Source: Paenibacillus oleatilyticus
Lineage (GTDB): Bacteria; Bacillota; Bacilli; Paenibacillales; NBRC-103111
Direction of reading: 5' to 3'
Length of the DNA stretch: 64,000 bases
NCBI RefSeq assembly: GCF_018998565.1
Contig: NZ_JAHNZO010000004.1
Coordinates: 1-64,000, forward strand
The position numbers and the translations under genes were made by a program. The notes under the pieces were generated by a model. The model was given only the letters and a program-made list of their open reading frames with translations, searched no databases and was not told where the DNA came from. Below, piece by piece: positions 53,112 through 60,334 of this stretch (the first letter of the stretch is position 1; the number at the start of each line of letters is the position of its first letter).

Positions 53112-54383
53112 CTAGGCCCCCTTTTTCTTGAGAATGACGCCTTGCGTCGTCTGGATGCTGTTGACTCCGTCTCCGACGGAGACGAATTCATGGTGCAGGC
53201 CCGTTTCCCGGATGATCTCCAGAAACCATTCTTGGAATTCCTGTTCCCCCATCTCCCACTTGTGGTCGTCGTGCCGAAACCCGCTCAATTCGTAGAACGG
53301 ATTGAAGTCCGAATTCGGCGTCGTAATAATAAAATGCTCGAAATCCACCTGCTTGCAGATCCGTTGAATCAACGCCTTCGCCTCGTCCTGACTCATATGC
53401 TCGATAACCTCCGTCAGGATGACATCGACCTGCTCGCCGTTGTATTCCTCCAAAAAATGATCGATCGAACGAAACGTGATCAGGTTATCGATCTCTCGCG
53501 CTTGCGCCTTGCGGCTGACGGATTCCAGCAGTTGCTCGTCGATATCGATTGCGTAGTAGCTGCCTTCGATCTTCGCGGCAAAAGGAAGCGCATAGAAGCC
53601 TTCTCCACAGCCAACGTCCAGGATCGATTTATTAAAAGGCAGGGCGCCGGCGATATAGTTTCTCCGTTGAAGGGCAGTACCTCCGTAATCGAACCGGATG
53701 GCGTACCGGCTTGTTTTCTCAAGCTCGCCTTTGTATTTTTTGAACCGGTCCCTGGAGGACAAGAAATTCCGGACAAACAAGCTGCGGATATAGAACGGCG
53801 CGTCAATCGCTTGAATGCTCTTGATGTATTTGTCCAGAATGCTGTCGGAAATATCGATGTTTTCGTTGCCGAACATGGACAGGAACAAACACAGCACGCT
53901 CACGACATGCAGCAGATGATGGAGGCTTTTGCGCGTCGTAATCGTGAGCGAGTAGCTTTTGTGAGCGTGATGCTTGAGCTCAAACGTAAAATCGGTCAGA
54001 TGCTTCTCAAAAAACTCGATATACCGCACCAGCTCGATATGAATCATGTTGATATGGAACGAATGCTCATAGCCTTCGACGTCCCGCTCGTCCTGCGCTT
54101 TCAGCGGTGCGGTGAAAAATTCGTTCAGCGCATTCAGCGGAAACAACGGCGTGTTATAGCGGGATACGTTCAAATATTCAAAATCCTCATGCTCATGCTG
54201 CTTATAGGAAATCTCATTGTCGGCATCCTTAAAATACACGTTGTAGGTAAAGTCGTCCGTGTACCAGCCGTAAGCTATCCCCTTGCGGATCGACCGAAGA
54301 ATCATGCCGGACTCCGGATTTTTTTTGATAATAAACGAAAGCTTCGGGTTCGTGGATCTCACTTGAATGATCGCCATCTGCAT
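53112..54383 (-). CDS. hen1: RNA 3'-terminal ribose 2'-O-methyltransferase Hen1
   Basis: Protein of 423 residues. The N-terminal half (about 1-210) matches the Hen1 N-terminal domain, which binds and activates the Pnkp ligase; the C-terminal half is a SAM methyltransferase with LDVGCGEGFYALPFA and the metal-binding EVIEHM motif diagnostic of Hen1. It methylates the 2'-OH at the break before sealing, so repaired RNA resists the same nuclease. It precedes pnkp by 3 nt. A small ORF followed by a terminator lies upstream, suggesting control by attenuation. Confidence 0.93.
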   Translation of the reverse strand: MQMAIIQVRSTNPKLSFIIKKNPESGMILRSIRKGIAYGWYTDDFTYNVYFKDADNEISYKQHEHEDFEYLNVSRYNTPLFPLNALNEFFTAPLKAQDERDVEGYEHSFHINMIHIELVRYIEFFEKHLTDFTFELKHHAHKSYSLTITTRKSLHHLLHVVSVLCLFLSMFGNENIDISDSILDKYIKSIQAIDAPFYIRSLFVRNFLSSRDRFKKYKGELEKTSRYAIRFDYGGTALQRRNYIAGALPFNKSILDVGCGEGFYALPFAAKIEGSYYAIDIDEQLLESVSRKAQAREIDNLITFRSIDHFLEEYNGEQVDVILTEVIEHMSQDEAKALIQRICKQVDFEHFIITTPNSDFNPFYELSGFRHDDHKWEMGEQEFQEWFLEIIRETGLHHEFVSVGDGVNSIQTTQGVILKKKGA

Positions 54384-54424
54384 CTTCCCCTTGGAATGAA
54401 ATTGTGACCGGTCGAGTTAAACAC

Positions 54425-54456
54425 AAAAAGACCACGGACTCAGAGGTCCATGGCCG
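54425..54456 (-). terminator. Terminator or attenuator upstream of hen1
   Basis: GGCCATGGAC/GTCCGTGGTC stem (two G-U pairs) followed by TTTTTG on the minus strand. It lies between the 40-codon ORF and hen1, so transcripts from the strong promoter at 54658-54686 must pass it to express hen1-pnkp. Confidence 0.75.
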
Positions 54457-54506
54457 GATTCGCTAAACGAGCCTGATGTCAACTTGCTTGAAGTCGGCAT
54501 AAAGCT

Positions 54507-54629
54507 TCACTTATAAGACAGACCGGTAAGGCCGATGAGGGTACACTGTTGCATATGCTGTTGATGAAATGTATTGCACTGGCCGTTATTGGAACTGTAA
54601 TAAAACTTTTGATTCTTAAACACCCTCAT
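54507..54629 (-). CDS. Small ORF of 40 codons upstream of hen1
   Basis: ATG 54629 lies 4 nt after GGAGG and opens a frame of 40 codons starting MRVFKNQKFYYSSNNGQ, with two cysteines (around residues 18 and 29), several Gln/His and a hydrophobic C-terminal stretch. A consensus promoter is upstream and a terminator downstream, so it is probably transcribed as its own short message. Its ends contain matching GATGAGGGT/ACCCTCATC inverted segments. No homologue is recognised. It could be a regulatory peptide, a leader for attenuation, or part of a folded RNA. Confidence 0.55.
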   Translation of the reverse strand: MRVFKNQKFYYSSNNGQCNTFHQQHMQQCTLIGLTGLSYK

Positions 54630-54657
54630 CCGACCTCCTTCGACAATAGTTAGTGAA

Positions 54658-54686
54658 ATCATACGCGGCAGTCCATATTTTGTCAA
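54658..54686 (-). promoter_or_regulatory. Sigma-A promoter of the small ORF and hen1
   Basis: TTGACA (54686-54681 on the minus strand), 17-nt spacer and TATGAT (54663-54658). Near-consensus; the transcript would start around 54651. Confidence 0.8.
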
Positions 54687-54723
54687 GAAAATCTCTAGGT
54701 TTTAACATTTTTTCGACTTGATA

Positions 54724-54754
54724 TTGACACGAGGTGCCGTCATCGTTATATAAT
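54724..54754 (+). promoter_or_regulatory. Sigma-A promoter of the NADAR-PARG operon
   Basis: TTGACA at 54724-54729 with TATATA 17 nt downstream, or TATAAT 19 nt downstream (54749-54754). Divergent from the hen1-side promoter. Confidence 0.65.
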
Positions 54755-54787
54755 GTCATTATGATATTATCAATTAGCAAATATCAT
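54750..54787. promoter_or_regulatory. Operator-like dyads over the NADAR promoter
   Basis: ATAATG-T-CATTAT (54750-54762) overlaps the -10 region; a second dyad ATGATATT-11 nt-AATATCAT (54761-54787) follows. Placement around the transcription start suggests a repressor site. Confidence 0.45.
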
Positions 54788-54894
54788 AGGCGTTAATGCA
54801 TGGCTTCTCCCCTGTTATCGAAGCAATGAAAGTAACGGTATTTCCTAAAGCCTGCGATGCCGTAACCGTCAAATTTAAATGAAAGCGAGAGCTG

Positions 54895-55392
54895 ATGATG
54901 ATAGAGAAATTTACGTTTTTTTACCGCACCGAATCCCCTTTTTCCCAATGGCATCCTTCCCGGTTTGTCGTAGATGGGGTCGAGTTCAACTGCGCGGAGC
55001 AGTACATGATGTATCAAAAAGCGATCCTTTTCGGAGATCAAGAGACAGCAGCTAAAATAATGCAGGCCACAACGCCTCCGGAGCAAAAAAAGCTGGGCCG
55101 CTTGGTCCGGAGCTTTGACAAGGATCAATGGGACAATTACGGAAAGAAATTCGTTTATGACGGCAACTATGCGAAATTTACGCAGAATCCGCACCTGCTG
55201 GAGCAACTGCTTAAGACGAAAGGAACAACCTTGGTCGAAGCGAGTCCTACGGACCGGATTTGGGGAGTAGGGCTATCCGAAGACGATCCGAGGATTCAAA
55301 ACCGAAGAACCTGGCAGGGCAAAAATGCACTGGGACACATTTTGACGCAGCTGCGCGAAAATTTGTTGAAGGAAAATCAAGAAGCAACCTGA
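54895..55392 (+). CDS. NADAR family protein (YbiA-like)
   Basis: Protein of 165 residues of the NADAR/YbiA (DUF1768) family, which cleaves N-glycosidic bonds in ADP-ribose-modified or riboflavin-intermediate substrates. Conserved blocks: FYRTESPFSQWHPSRF, FNCAEQYMMYQKAILFGD, WGVGLSEDDP and GKNALGHIL. Two adjacent ATGs (54895, 54898) are possible; the ribosome site is weak. It forms an operon with the TIGR02452 hydrolase gene 24 nt downstream. NADAR proteins have been linked to reversal of ADP-ribosylation and to RNA-targeting conflict systems. Confidence 0.9.
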   Translation: MMIEKFTFFYRTESPFSQWHPSRFVVDGVEFNCAEQYMMYQKAILFGDQETAAKIMQATTPPEQKKLGRLVRSFDKDQWDNYGKKFVYDGNYAKFTQNPHLLEQLLKTKGTTLVEASPTDRIWGVGLSEDDPRIQNRRTWQGKNALGHILTQLRENLLKENQEAT

Positions 55393-55416
55393 ACCGAATG
55401 AACGGAGTGAACAAAG

Positions 55417-56283
55417 ATGAACACATCTACCCATAACAGAGAAATCAGATCCAAGATCGCCAAAGAAACCTTGGACATTTTGGAGCAGGGCTTCTACACC
55501 AGCCCCTCCGGGACGCAAATAACAATCCGGGACGAAGTGGAGACGGCCGTTGCGAAGTCCGTCCTCTATGCGCCCGATCAGCTGCCGAATATGTTGAAGG
55601 AAGCAAGTGCCTTGAGCGGTCGCATAGCAGGGAACCTGTCTCGCATTGAGGTGACGAACGAATCGACCTTGGCTGCGGCGCAACGGCTCGTAGCGCAAGA
55701 AGGGATTACGGAAACCGTCTGTCTGAATTTCGCTTCCGCCAAAAATCCCGGAGGAGGCTTCCTCGGGGGAAGTCAGGCGCAGGAAGAAAGCCTGGCCCGC
55801 TCTTCCGCCTTGTATCCGTGCATTTCTCAGATGACTCAAATGTACGACCATAACCGGAGCCTCAAAACCTGCTTTTATTCCGACTATATGATCTACTCTC
55901 CAAAAGTGCCGGTATTCCGGGAGGATCGTGGCAGCCTCTTGCCAGCGCCTTACCTGGTTTCCATGATCACCGCTCCCGCGGTGAATGCCGGGGTTGTACG
56001 GGAGCGCGAACCGGAAAATACGGCAAAGATCGATACGGTCATGCTGGAGCGGATTCGTTTCATTTTAGCGGTTGCAGCTGCCCACGGACAGCGCGCCATT
56101 ATTCTTGGTGCCTATGGTTGCGGCGTCTTCCGCAATGACCCGAAGGATGTCGCGCGCCTTTTCAAGCAAGCGCTCATCAACGAAGGTCGCGCCGCCTGGT
56201 TTGATAAAATCGTATTTGCCATCCTGGATAACTCGGCAGACAAGCGGACGTTGAACGAATTCAAAACGGCATTGGAGCCATAG
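55417..56283 (+). CDS. TIGR02452 / microbial PARG-like hydrolase
   Basis: Protein of 288 residues of the TIGR02452 macrodomain-like family, related to poly(ADP-ribose) glycohydrolase. The PARG signature GGGFLGGSQAQEESLARSSA (Gly-rich loop plus catalytic Glu pair) is around residue 113; NFASAKNPGG precedes it and LGAYGCGVFRNDP follows. It would remove ADP-ribose from a macromolecule or free ADP-ribose derivatives. Paired with NADAR and next to RNA-repair genes, it probably deals with ADP-ribosylated nucleic acid or protein, which is inference. Confidence 0.92.
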   Translation: MNTSTHNREIRSKIAKETLDILEQGFYTSPSGTQITIRDEVETAVAKSVLYAPDQLPNMLKEASALSGRIAGNLSRIEVTNESTLAAAQRLVAQEGITETVCLNFASAKNPGGGFLGGSQAQEESLARSSALYPCISQMTQMYDHNRSLKTCFYSDYMIYSPKVPVFREDRGSLLPAPYLVSMITAPAVNAGVVREREPENTAKIDTVMLERIRFILAVAAAHGQRAIILGAYGCGVFRNDPKDVARLFKQALINEGRAAWFDKIVFAILDNSADKRTLNEFKTALEP

Positions 56284-56338
56284 CAACTTTTTTCATGCAT
56301 GATCGTTTATATAGGAAAGATACCATTAAATGGGGTGA

Positions 56339-56395
56339 ATGGATGAAAACATTGGACGGCCTCTAACTTCCCAGAAGGAGGTTAGAGGTTATTGA
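56339..56395 (+). promoter_or_regulatory. Leader ORF and ribosome-site-sequestering hairpin
   Basis: An 18-codon ORF (MDENIGRPLTSQKEVRGY) from ATG 56339 ends in TGA 56393-56395, overlapping the TTG start (56392) of the next gene. Within it CCTCTAACTTCC (56360-56371) pairs with GGAGGTTAGAGG (56377-56388), burying the GGAGG ribosome site. There is no T-tract, so it is not an ordinary terminator. Confidence 0.5.
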
Positions 56396-56679
56396 GCCGA
56401 AGTGTAAAAAAATCCCCCGTATGGAACGATCACTACACACCCGGTACACGTTGGGCTAAGCAGCAGGCCAGCAAAGCGGTGCGCCGTTATGCCGGTGACA
56501 TGCAGAATGGAAAATGGTACCGAAAACTATTTTGCTCTTGGAACATTTGTGACTACCGCTTTTTCAAAACCCGGCAGCAGGCCATCCATGAATGGGAAAC
56601 TTCTTCGTGGCCCCGGGACAAACAAATGTCGCGCAAAGAAGTCATTCTAGACTGGTTCAAGCTTTATAGAAGAAAATAA
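56392..56679 (+). CDS. Conserved hypothetical basic protein
   Basis: Protein of 95 residues, strongly basic and aromatic, starting SRSVKKSPVWNDHYTPGTRW. The first residues resemble the S19 ribosomal protein start, but the rest does not. No function known. TTG 56392 is the only start with a ribosome site (AAGGAGG), which is held in a hairpin; translation may be coupled to the leader ORF that ends on its start codon. It is downstream of the PARG-like gene but separated by 108 nt. Confidence 0.7.
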   Translation: MSRSVKKSPVWNDHYTPGTRWAKQQASKAVRRYAGDMQNGKWYRKLFCSWNICDYRFFKTRQQAIHEWETSSWPRDKQMSRKEVILDWFKLYRRK

Positions 56680-56681
56680 GC

Positions 56682-56714
56682 AAAAGCGTCGGCTCGGGAA
56701 GTGTCGGCGCTTTG
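56682..56714. terminator. Possible terminator between convergent genes
   Basis: AAAGCG (56683-56688) and CGCTTT (56708-56713) with a partly paired interior. Weak T-tail. Confidence 0.4.
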
Positions 56715-56725
56715 CCCCATACGTT

Positions 56726-58300
56726 CTAAAACGCATACGCTTTTTGCGTGATCGTGCGCTCGCTTTGTTCAAGCTCGTCTGCCGCACGGTGCAAATATTC
56801 AATGCATCTTCTCAAATCCTGGTTATAGCCCACCTTGTAGTCGATCCACGTTACCGATATGCGCTGCTGCCAGTCTACAAGACTTGCCAGCGTATCAAGT
56901 CTGCGGTCCACATGGACGATCTGATTCTGAACCGCTTGTAAGCGGGAAGCTAAATTTCTGAGCTCCATCATGTTCACGCGAATATCCTCATGCTGTATGC
57001 CGGATGGTTTCCACGTATGCCAAGAATCCTTGACGAACCTCGAAACCCTGCTGACGATATCATGCACTTCAGCATATACCCGCTGCTTAAAGTCGTGAAA
57101 CCTCTCTTTCAGGACGGCTCCAAGTCCGGCCTGTTCAAACAAATCGTCGAACTTGCGCGTCACCCACGCTTTGAACTGAACGATCTTCTCATCCACTACT
57201 TCGGCTGCAATCTGGGCAGCTGTTACAAAAGCAGTGGCTACAAACGTAATTTCTACAGCTTTGAGCATCGCTCCTACGGTAATCATGGTTTGGGGAACGT
57301 TGGTGACCGCTAAAGCACCTGCCGTCTTCAGTAGCTGAACTGTATCAATATCGCCGTTCCACACGCCAAAAATGAGCTCCACCGTTTCGTACAGCATCGG
57401 GTTAGGCAGCTTTTGAATCCCTTGCGTAAGATTGGACAGCATTCGATATTCAAAATTTTTGCTTTGGATCTTATCCCTTGTTAAAGTACCATTGTCGTTC
57501 ACAAGATGCTTAAGGGCATGATGATCCATATTGAATAAATCAGGCAGCGTTCCTTTTTTGGCTGAAGTTTCGATCATGATCGGTTTTGTCGGATTGTAGA
57601 ATAAGGAAGACACGGAATCGTATCGGTTCTGAAATTCCTGAATTTTACCCCTCATATGTTGGATTGAATGTTGATAGGTAATGGTAAATTCCTTGTTAAA
57701 GCCAGGAGCGTTAAACGTAGCACAGTTGACTATTTTTCCCTGAATTTCCGCAGGTGCCGTCAGGGTTGCATATAGTGCAAGGTTCCCCCCGAGAGAATGA
57801 CCCGTTACCGTGATGTTGTTGTACAGCTTCGCTTGTGATTCCATGTACATTCTGGCTTTATGCTGCTGGACGCTTTCCTCTTCATACGAAGTCGACGCAT
57901 TGTTTTTCCAATCGTTCCGAAACTCCTTTTTTGTGATATCTTCGCTTCCTCGAAAGGCAAACACCGCTTGCCCGGGCTCCGGCTCGAACGTGTACGCCAC
58001 GAACCCTGTTGCCGCATTATCGTCATCGATATGGCTGATTTTCCAATGATAATATCTCGAAGAATCCTGAGATAAACTTTCAATTGCGTGTTTAAAGCCT
58101 TCAAACTGTTCTTTTGTTTTAAAATGGCCCTCAACATCATGAAATGATGATTCCAGAACGTATTTGTAGGTATTTACGAGTTCACCTACGGTAAGCGCCC
58201 CGGAAAGCAAACTTTTGTTTAAATCCGAATGATTTTTTATATTCAAGTACACCAGTTCTGAAAGTATCGCTTTATCCGCTTCGGTAATGGCCGTGGTCAT
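56726..58300 (-). CDS. Lipase-domain protein, probable type VII effector
   Basis: Protein of 524 residues. The N-terminal half (about 40-270) is a class 3 lipase/DUF2974-type hydrolase with the nucleophile in ITVTGHSLGGNLALYATL and an upstream VFAFRGSED. The C-terminal 200 residues are helical and coiled (LRNLASRLQAVQNQIVHVDR), resembling an LXG-like secretion domain. This order, lipase first and targeting domain last, matches the staphylococcal effector TslA. A lipoprotein gene follows on its 5' side, 14 nt away, and WXG100 and essC genes lie beyond. It is probably secreted to attack membranes of competitors. Confidence 0.82.
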   Translation of the reverse strand: MTTAITEADKAILSELVYLNIKNHSDLNKSLLSGALTVGELVNTYKYVLESSFHDVEGHFKTKEQFEGFKHAIESLSQDSSRYYHWKISHIDDDNAATGFVAYTFEPEPGQAVFAFRGSEDITKKEFRNDWKNNASTSYEEESVQQHKARMYMESQAKLYNNITVTGHSLGGNLALYATLTAPAEIQGKIVNCATFNAPGFNKEFTITYQHSIQHMRGKIQEFQNRYDSVSSLFYNPTKPIMIETSAKKGTLPDLFNMDHHALKHLVNDNGTLTRDKIQSKNFEYRMLSNLTQGIQKLPNPMLYETVELIFGVWNGDIDTVQLLKTAGALAVTNVPQTMITVGAMLKAVEITFVATAFVTAAQIAAEVVDEKIVQFKAWVTRKFDDLFEQAGLGAVLKERFHDFKQRVYAEVHDIVSRVSRFVKDSWHTWKPSGIQHEDIRVNMMELRNLASRLQAVQNQIVHVDRRLDTLASLVDWQQRISVTWIDYKVGYNQDLRRCIEYLHRAADELEQSERTITQKAYAF

Positions 58301-58314
58301 TGTATCCCCCTTCC

Positions 58315-59097
58315 TTATGACTCCTTATACTCCCAGTCAAAATGACTCAAAATCTCTTGGACGGAATACACCTTTTTTGCATCGAAAATTTTGGCAAACG
58401 TATGCGTATAACTCATTTCTTTCCGAGTGTAATAATGAAGTGCTTCGCCCACCGTATAAAACTCCGTGCTAACATGCTCGAAAGCGGACGGTTTTAAATA
58501 AAATACCGAAATAAACCCATGCTTAAATTCTTCAAAGGCCAATATTCTATCTACCAATTGGTCTACTTTTTCCGCTTGGCGTTCCTTGTCGATATCGGGT
58601 TCGCTTTTAATAAACAGATCGACGGCTAGTCCATTAATCTTTTCGGCCTTAAAATACTCTTCGAAACTGATGTTTTTGTTATTCAAATCGCGCGCCGGAA
58701 AAGATAGGCCGCCCGAATCCAGATGCGTCTTGACCCAGATGTCCTTCTGCTCAAAAACTTCTTGAGATACTTTGATCATCTTTTCATCGAACTTGTCGGC
58801 CATAATCATGTTCATATAGTTGTCCCATACTTTGCTAAAATCTTTCGTGATTTCGGCTCTAAACCGATGCCGTGGGGAATTTGGGGGATACGCCTCCGCT
58901 TTGATCGTATCGGTTGAAAATATCCCTGACCCATATCCGCCTCCGACGTTTTCAACCACGAACTCTTCGCCATACTTTTCATTTAAATACTGCGACATTT
59001 TGTATTCCGCATCCTTGTACTTCTGACCGCAACCCATAAGCGTTACAAGCGAAAGTAGCATCACGATTCGAAGCACCAGCCTTCCATTAAAATTCAT
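58315..59097 (-). CDS. Lipoprotein, candidate immunity protein
   Basis: Protein of 260 residues with a lipoprotein signal peptide (RLVLRIVMLLSLVTLMGC, acylated Cys around residue 22) and a mature alpha/beta domain. Family not recognised. ATG 59097 is chosen because it places the signal peptide at the N-terminus. It lies 14 nt upstream of the lipase gene; in the staphylococcal TslA system a lipoprotein (TilA) protects the producer from the lipase, so an immunity role is the best guess. Confidence 0.7.
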   Translation of the reverse strand: MNFNGRLVLRIVMLLSLVTLMGCGQKYKDAEYKMSQYLNEKYGEEFVVENVGGGYGSGIFSTDTIKAEAYPPNSPRHRFRAEITKDFSKVWDNYMNMIMADKFDEKMIKVSQEVFEQKDIWVKTHLDSGGLSFPARDLNNKNISFEEYFKAEKINGLAVDLFIKSEPDIDKERQAEKVDQLVDRILAFEEFKHGFISVFYLKPSAFEHVSTEFYTVGEALHYYTRKEMSYTHTFAKIFDAKKVYSVQEILSHFDWEYKES

Positions 59098-59149
59098 TTC
59101 CCGCTCCGTACCCTCCATGAAAACAAAATTGAAGCCGGATTGTCTCCCA

Positions 59150-59341
59150 TTATCTCAATCGATACAACATTTGAACGACCTCGCTGTACTCACTTGAAAT
59201 TTGTGTCAATCTTCTGGAGCAATAATCGACGCCAATTCCCTTCAATCCTTTTAATTCCAGCGCTACGCCTTCCAACTCCCGTCTAATTCGGTTGAGTTCT
59301 TCAATAATGGCGGTTGCTTCCCTATCTGCTGCCGCATTCAT
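59150..59341 (-). CDS. Small helical protein of the T7SS locus
   Basis: Protein of 63 residues, a likely helical hairpin (EATAIIEELNRIRRELEGVA, then YCSRRLTQISSEYSEVVQML). ATG 59341 follows AGAGGG by 7 nt. It sits between the WXG100 genes and the lipoprotein and lipase genes. Small helical partners that guide LXG-type effectors to the machinery (such as the Tla proteins) are similar in size, so a targeting role is plausible. Confidence 0.65.
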   Translation of the reverse strand: MNAAADREATAIIEELNRIRRELEGVALELKGLKGIGVDYCSRRLTQISSEYSEVVQMLYRLR

Positions 59342-59422
59342 GTGCATCCCTCTTTGTATTCCTGAATTGTAGACGACGGAGAGCGACAGGAACTTCCTGT
59401 CACCCTCCATACGGATCAGATC

Positions 59423-59725
59423 CTACTTAAATTGGCTGGCGTTGCTGTTAATGGTCGTTTCGGTTGCATCGTAGTTCGAAACCGTATTATCCAAAAACGC
59501 CGCATAAGAGTCCACAACCGCCCGATAATCGCTAAACTTTTGGGCATTCGCGTTGAATTTGTCCTGGATCGTTCGGGAGGCATCGCTATCCCAAGAGCTC
59601 GTCAAGCCGTTCATTTCTTTCTTGATCTCTTCGAGCTTGGCGGTCAAGCTGCCGCTCAGTGTTCGGATCGTTGCCGCGGTTTGCGTTACCTCGGCGGTAG
59701 ATATGCTGATTCCTTCGATAGACAT
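59423..59725 (-). CDS. WXG100 family protein, divergent motif
   Basis: Protein of 100 residues, helix-turn-helix of the WXG100 type. The turn reads SSWDSDASR, so W is kept but the usual WxG Gly is not. The C-terminal part carries YDATETTINSNASQF. It lies 26 nt from the second WXG100 gene. It is probably secreted as a heterodimer with it, or as a structural substrate. Confidence 0.87.
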   Translation of the reverse strand: MSIEGISISTAEVTQTAATIRTLSGSLTAKLEEIKKEMNGLTSSWDSDASRTIQDKFNANAQKFSDYRAVVDSYAAFLDNTVSNYDATETTINSNASQFK

Positions 59726-59751
59726 AGTGATTGGCCTCCTTAAAGGGATAA

Positions 59752-60054
59752 TTAGTTCGCTAATTTTTTGGCAGAGTTCGCAATTTCAGTTTGCGTTGTC
59801 CGATACGTTTGGGCGCTATGCTTTAAGAACTCGGAATATTGCTCCATCAGCTTTTTCATATTTTCAAAATCGTCTCGGAATCCTTCGATTTGCGTCGTAT
59901 AAGCGATGTTATCCTGCCCCTTCCAAGCATTGCCCATGGCCTTAACTTCGTTAAACAGTTGATCGTACAAACGCTGATACTCGGCGGCATGCCCATCCAT
60001 GTTTTTAGCTGCGGCTTCCAGCTTAGCGGGATCTACGACAATTTTTCTTGCCAT
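59752..60054 (-). CDS. WXG100 family protein (EsxA-like)
   Basis: Protein of 100 residues with the canonical turn NAWKGQDN (WxG) between two helices and a C-terminal helix TYRTTQTEIANSAKKLAN, which contains the YxxxT/D-like export signal. Standard type VII substrate and structural component. It lies between the YukD-like and the second WXG100 gene. Confidence 0.92.
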   Translation of the reverse strand: MARKIVVDPAKLEAAAKNMDGHAAEYQRLYDQLFNEVKAMGNAWKGQDNIAYTTQIEGFRDDFENMKKLMEQYSEFLKHSAQTYRTTQTEIANSAKKLAN

Positions 60055-60082
60055 GCAAATTCTCCTCTCGGTAATAAAGGTT

Positions 60083-60334
60083 TTATATTAACATCAGCCG
60101 GGAACCGTTATGAAGCCCCGATTCGTGAGCTGACATGCCAATATCCAAAACGGACCCGGTTATTCTCTCACACAAAACCGTATCGCGGGTTGGAGCAAAA
60201 TAACCATTGGATAACTCGGCAATCGCACCGGTTAATAACGTCTCGACCTCCCAAAGCTTGGTCGTGAGGGGGATATATACGTCATAGGTCCGGGTTAAAG
60301 CCGGTACAAATACTTCAACCAGTATTTTATCCAT
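60083..60334 (-). CDS. YukD/EsaB-like ubiquitin-fold protein
   Basis: Protein of 83 residues: a ubiquitin-like beta-grasp pattern (KILVEVFVPALTRTYDVYIP, then GLHNGSRLMLI at the C-terminus) typical of YukD/EsaB, the small cytosolic component of Firmicute type VII systems. ATG 60334 overlaps the essC stop codon (60327-60329) by 8 nt, so it is translationally coupled to essC. The frame start at 60343 lies inside the ribosome site. Confidence 0.85.
   Translation of the reverse strand: MDKILVEVFVPALTRTYDVYIPLTTKLWEVETLLTGAIAELSNGYFAPTRDTVLCERITGSVLDIGMSAHESGLHNGSRLMLI

Noticed and set aside
50835..54407. Plus-strand ORFs of 505 and 657 codons opposite pnkp and hen1
   Set aside because: Hen1 and Pnkp carry complete catalytic motifs on the minus strand; the plus-strand frames lack motifs and ribosome sites.
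54796..54882. Twenty-eight-codon ORF in frame with and upstream of the NADAR gene
   Set aside because: No ribosome site before its ATG, and the stop separates it from NADAR; likely part of the untranslated leader.
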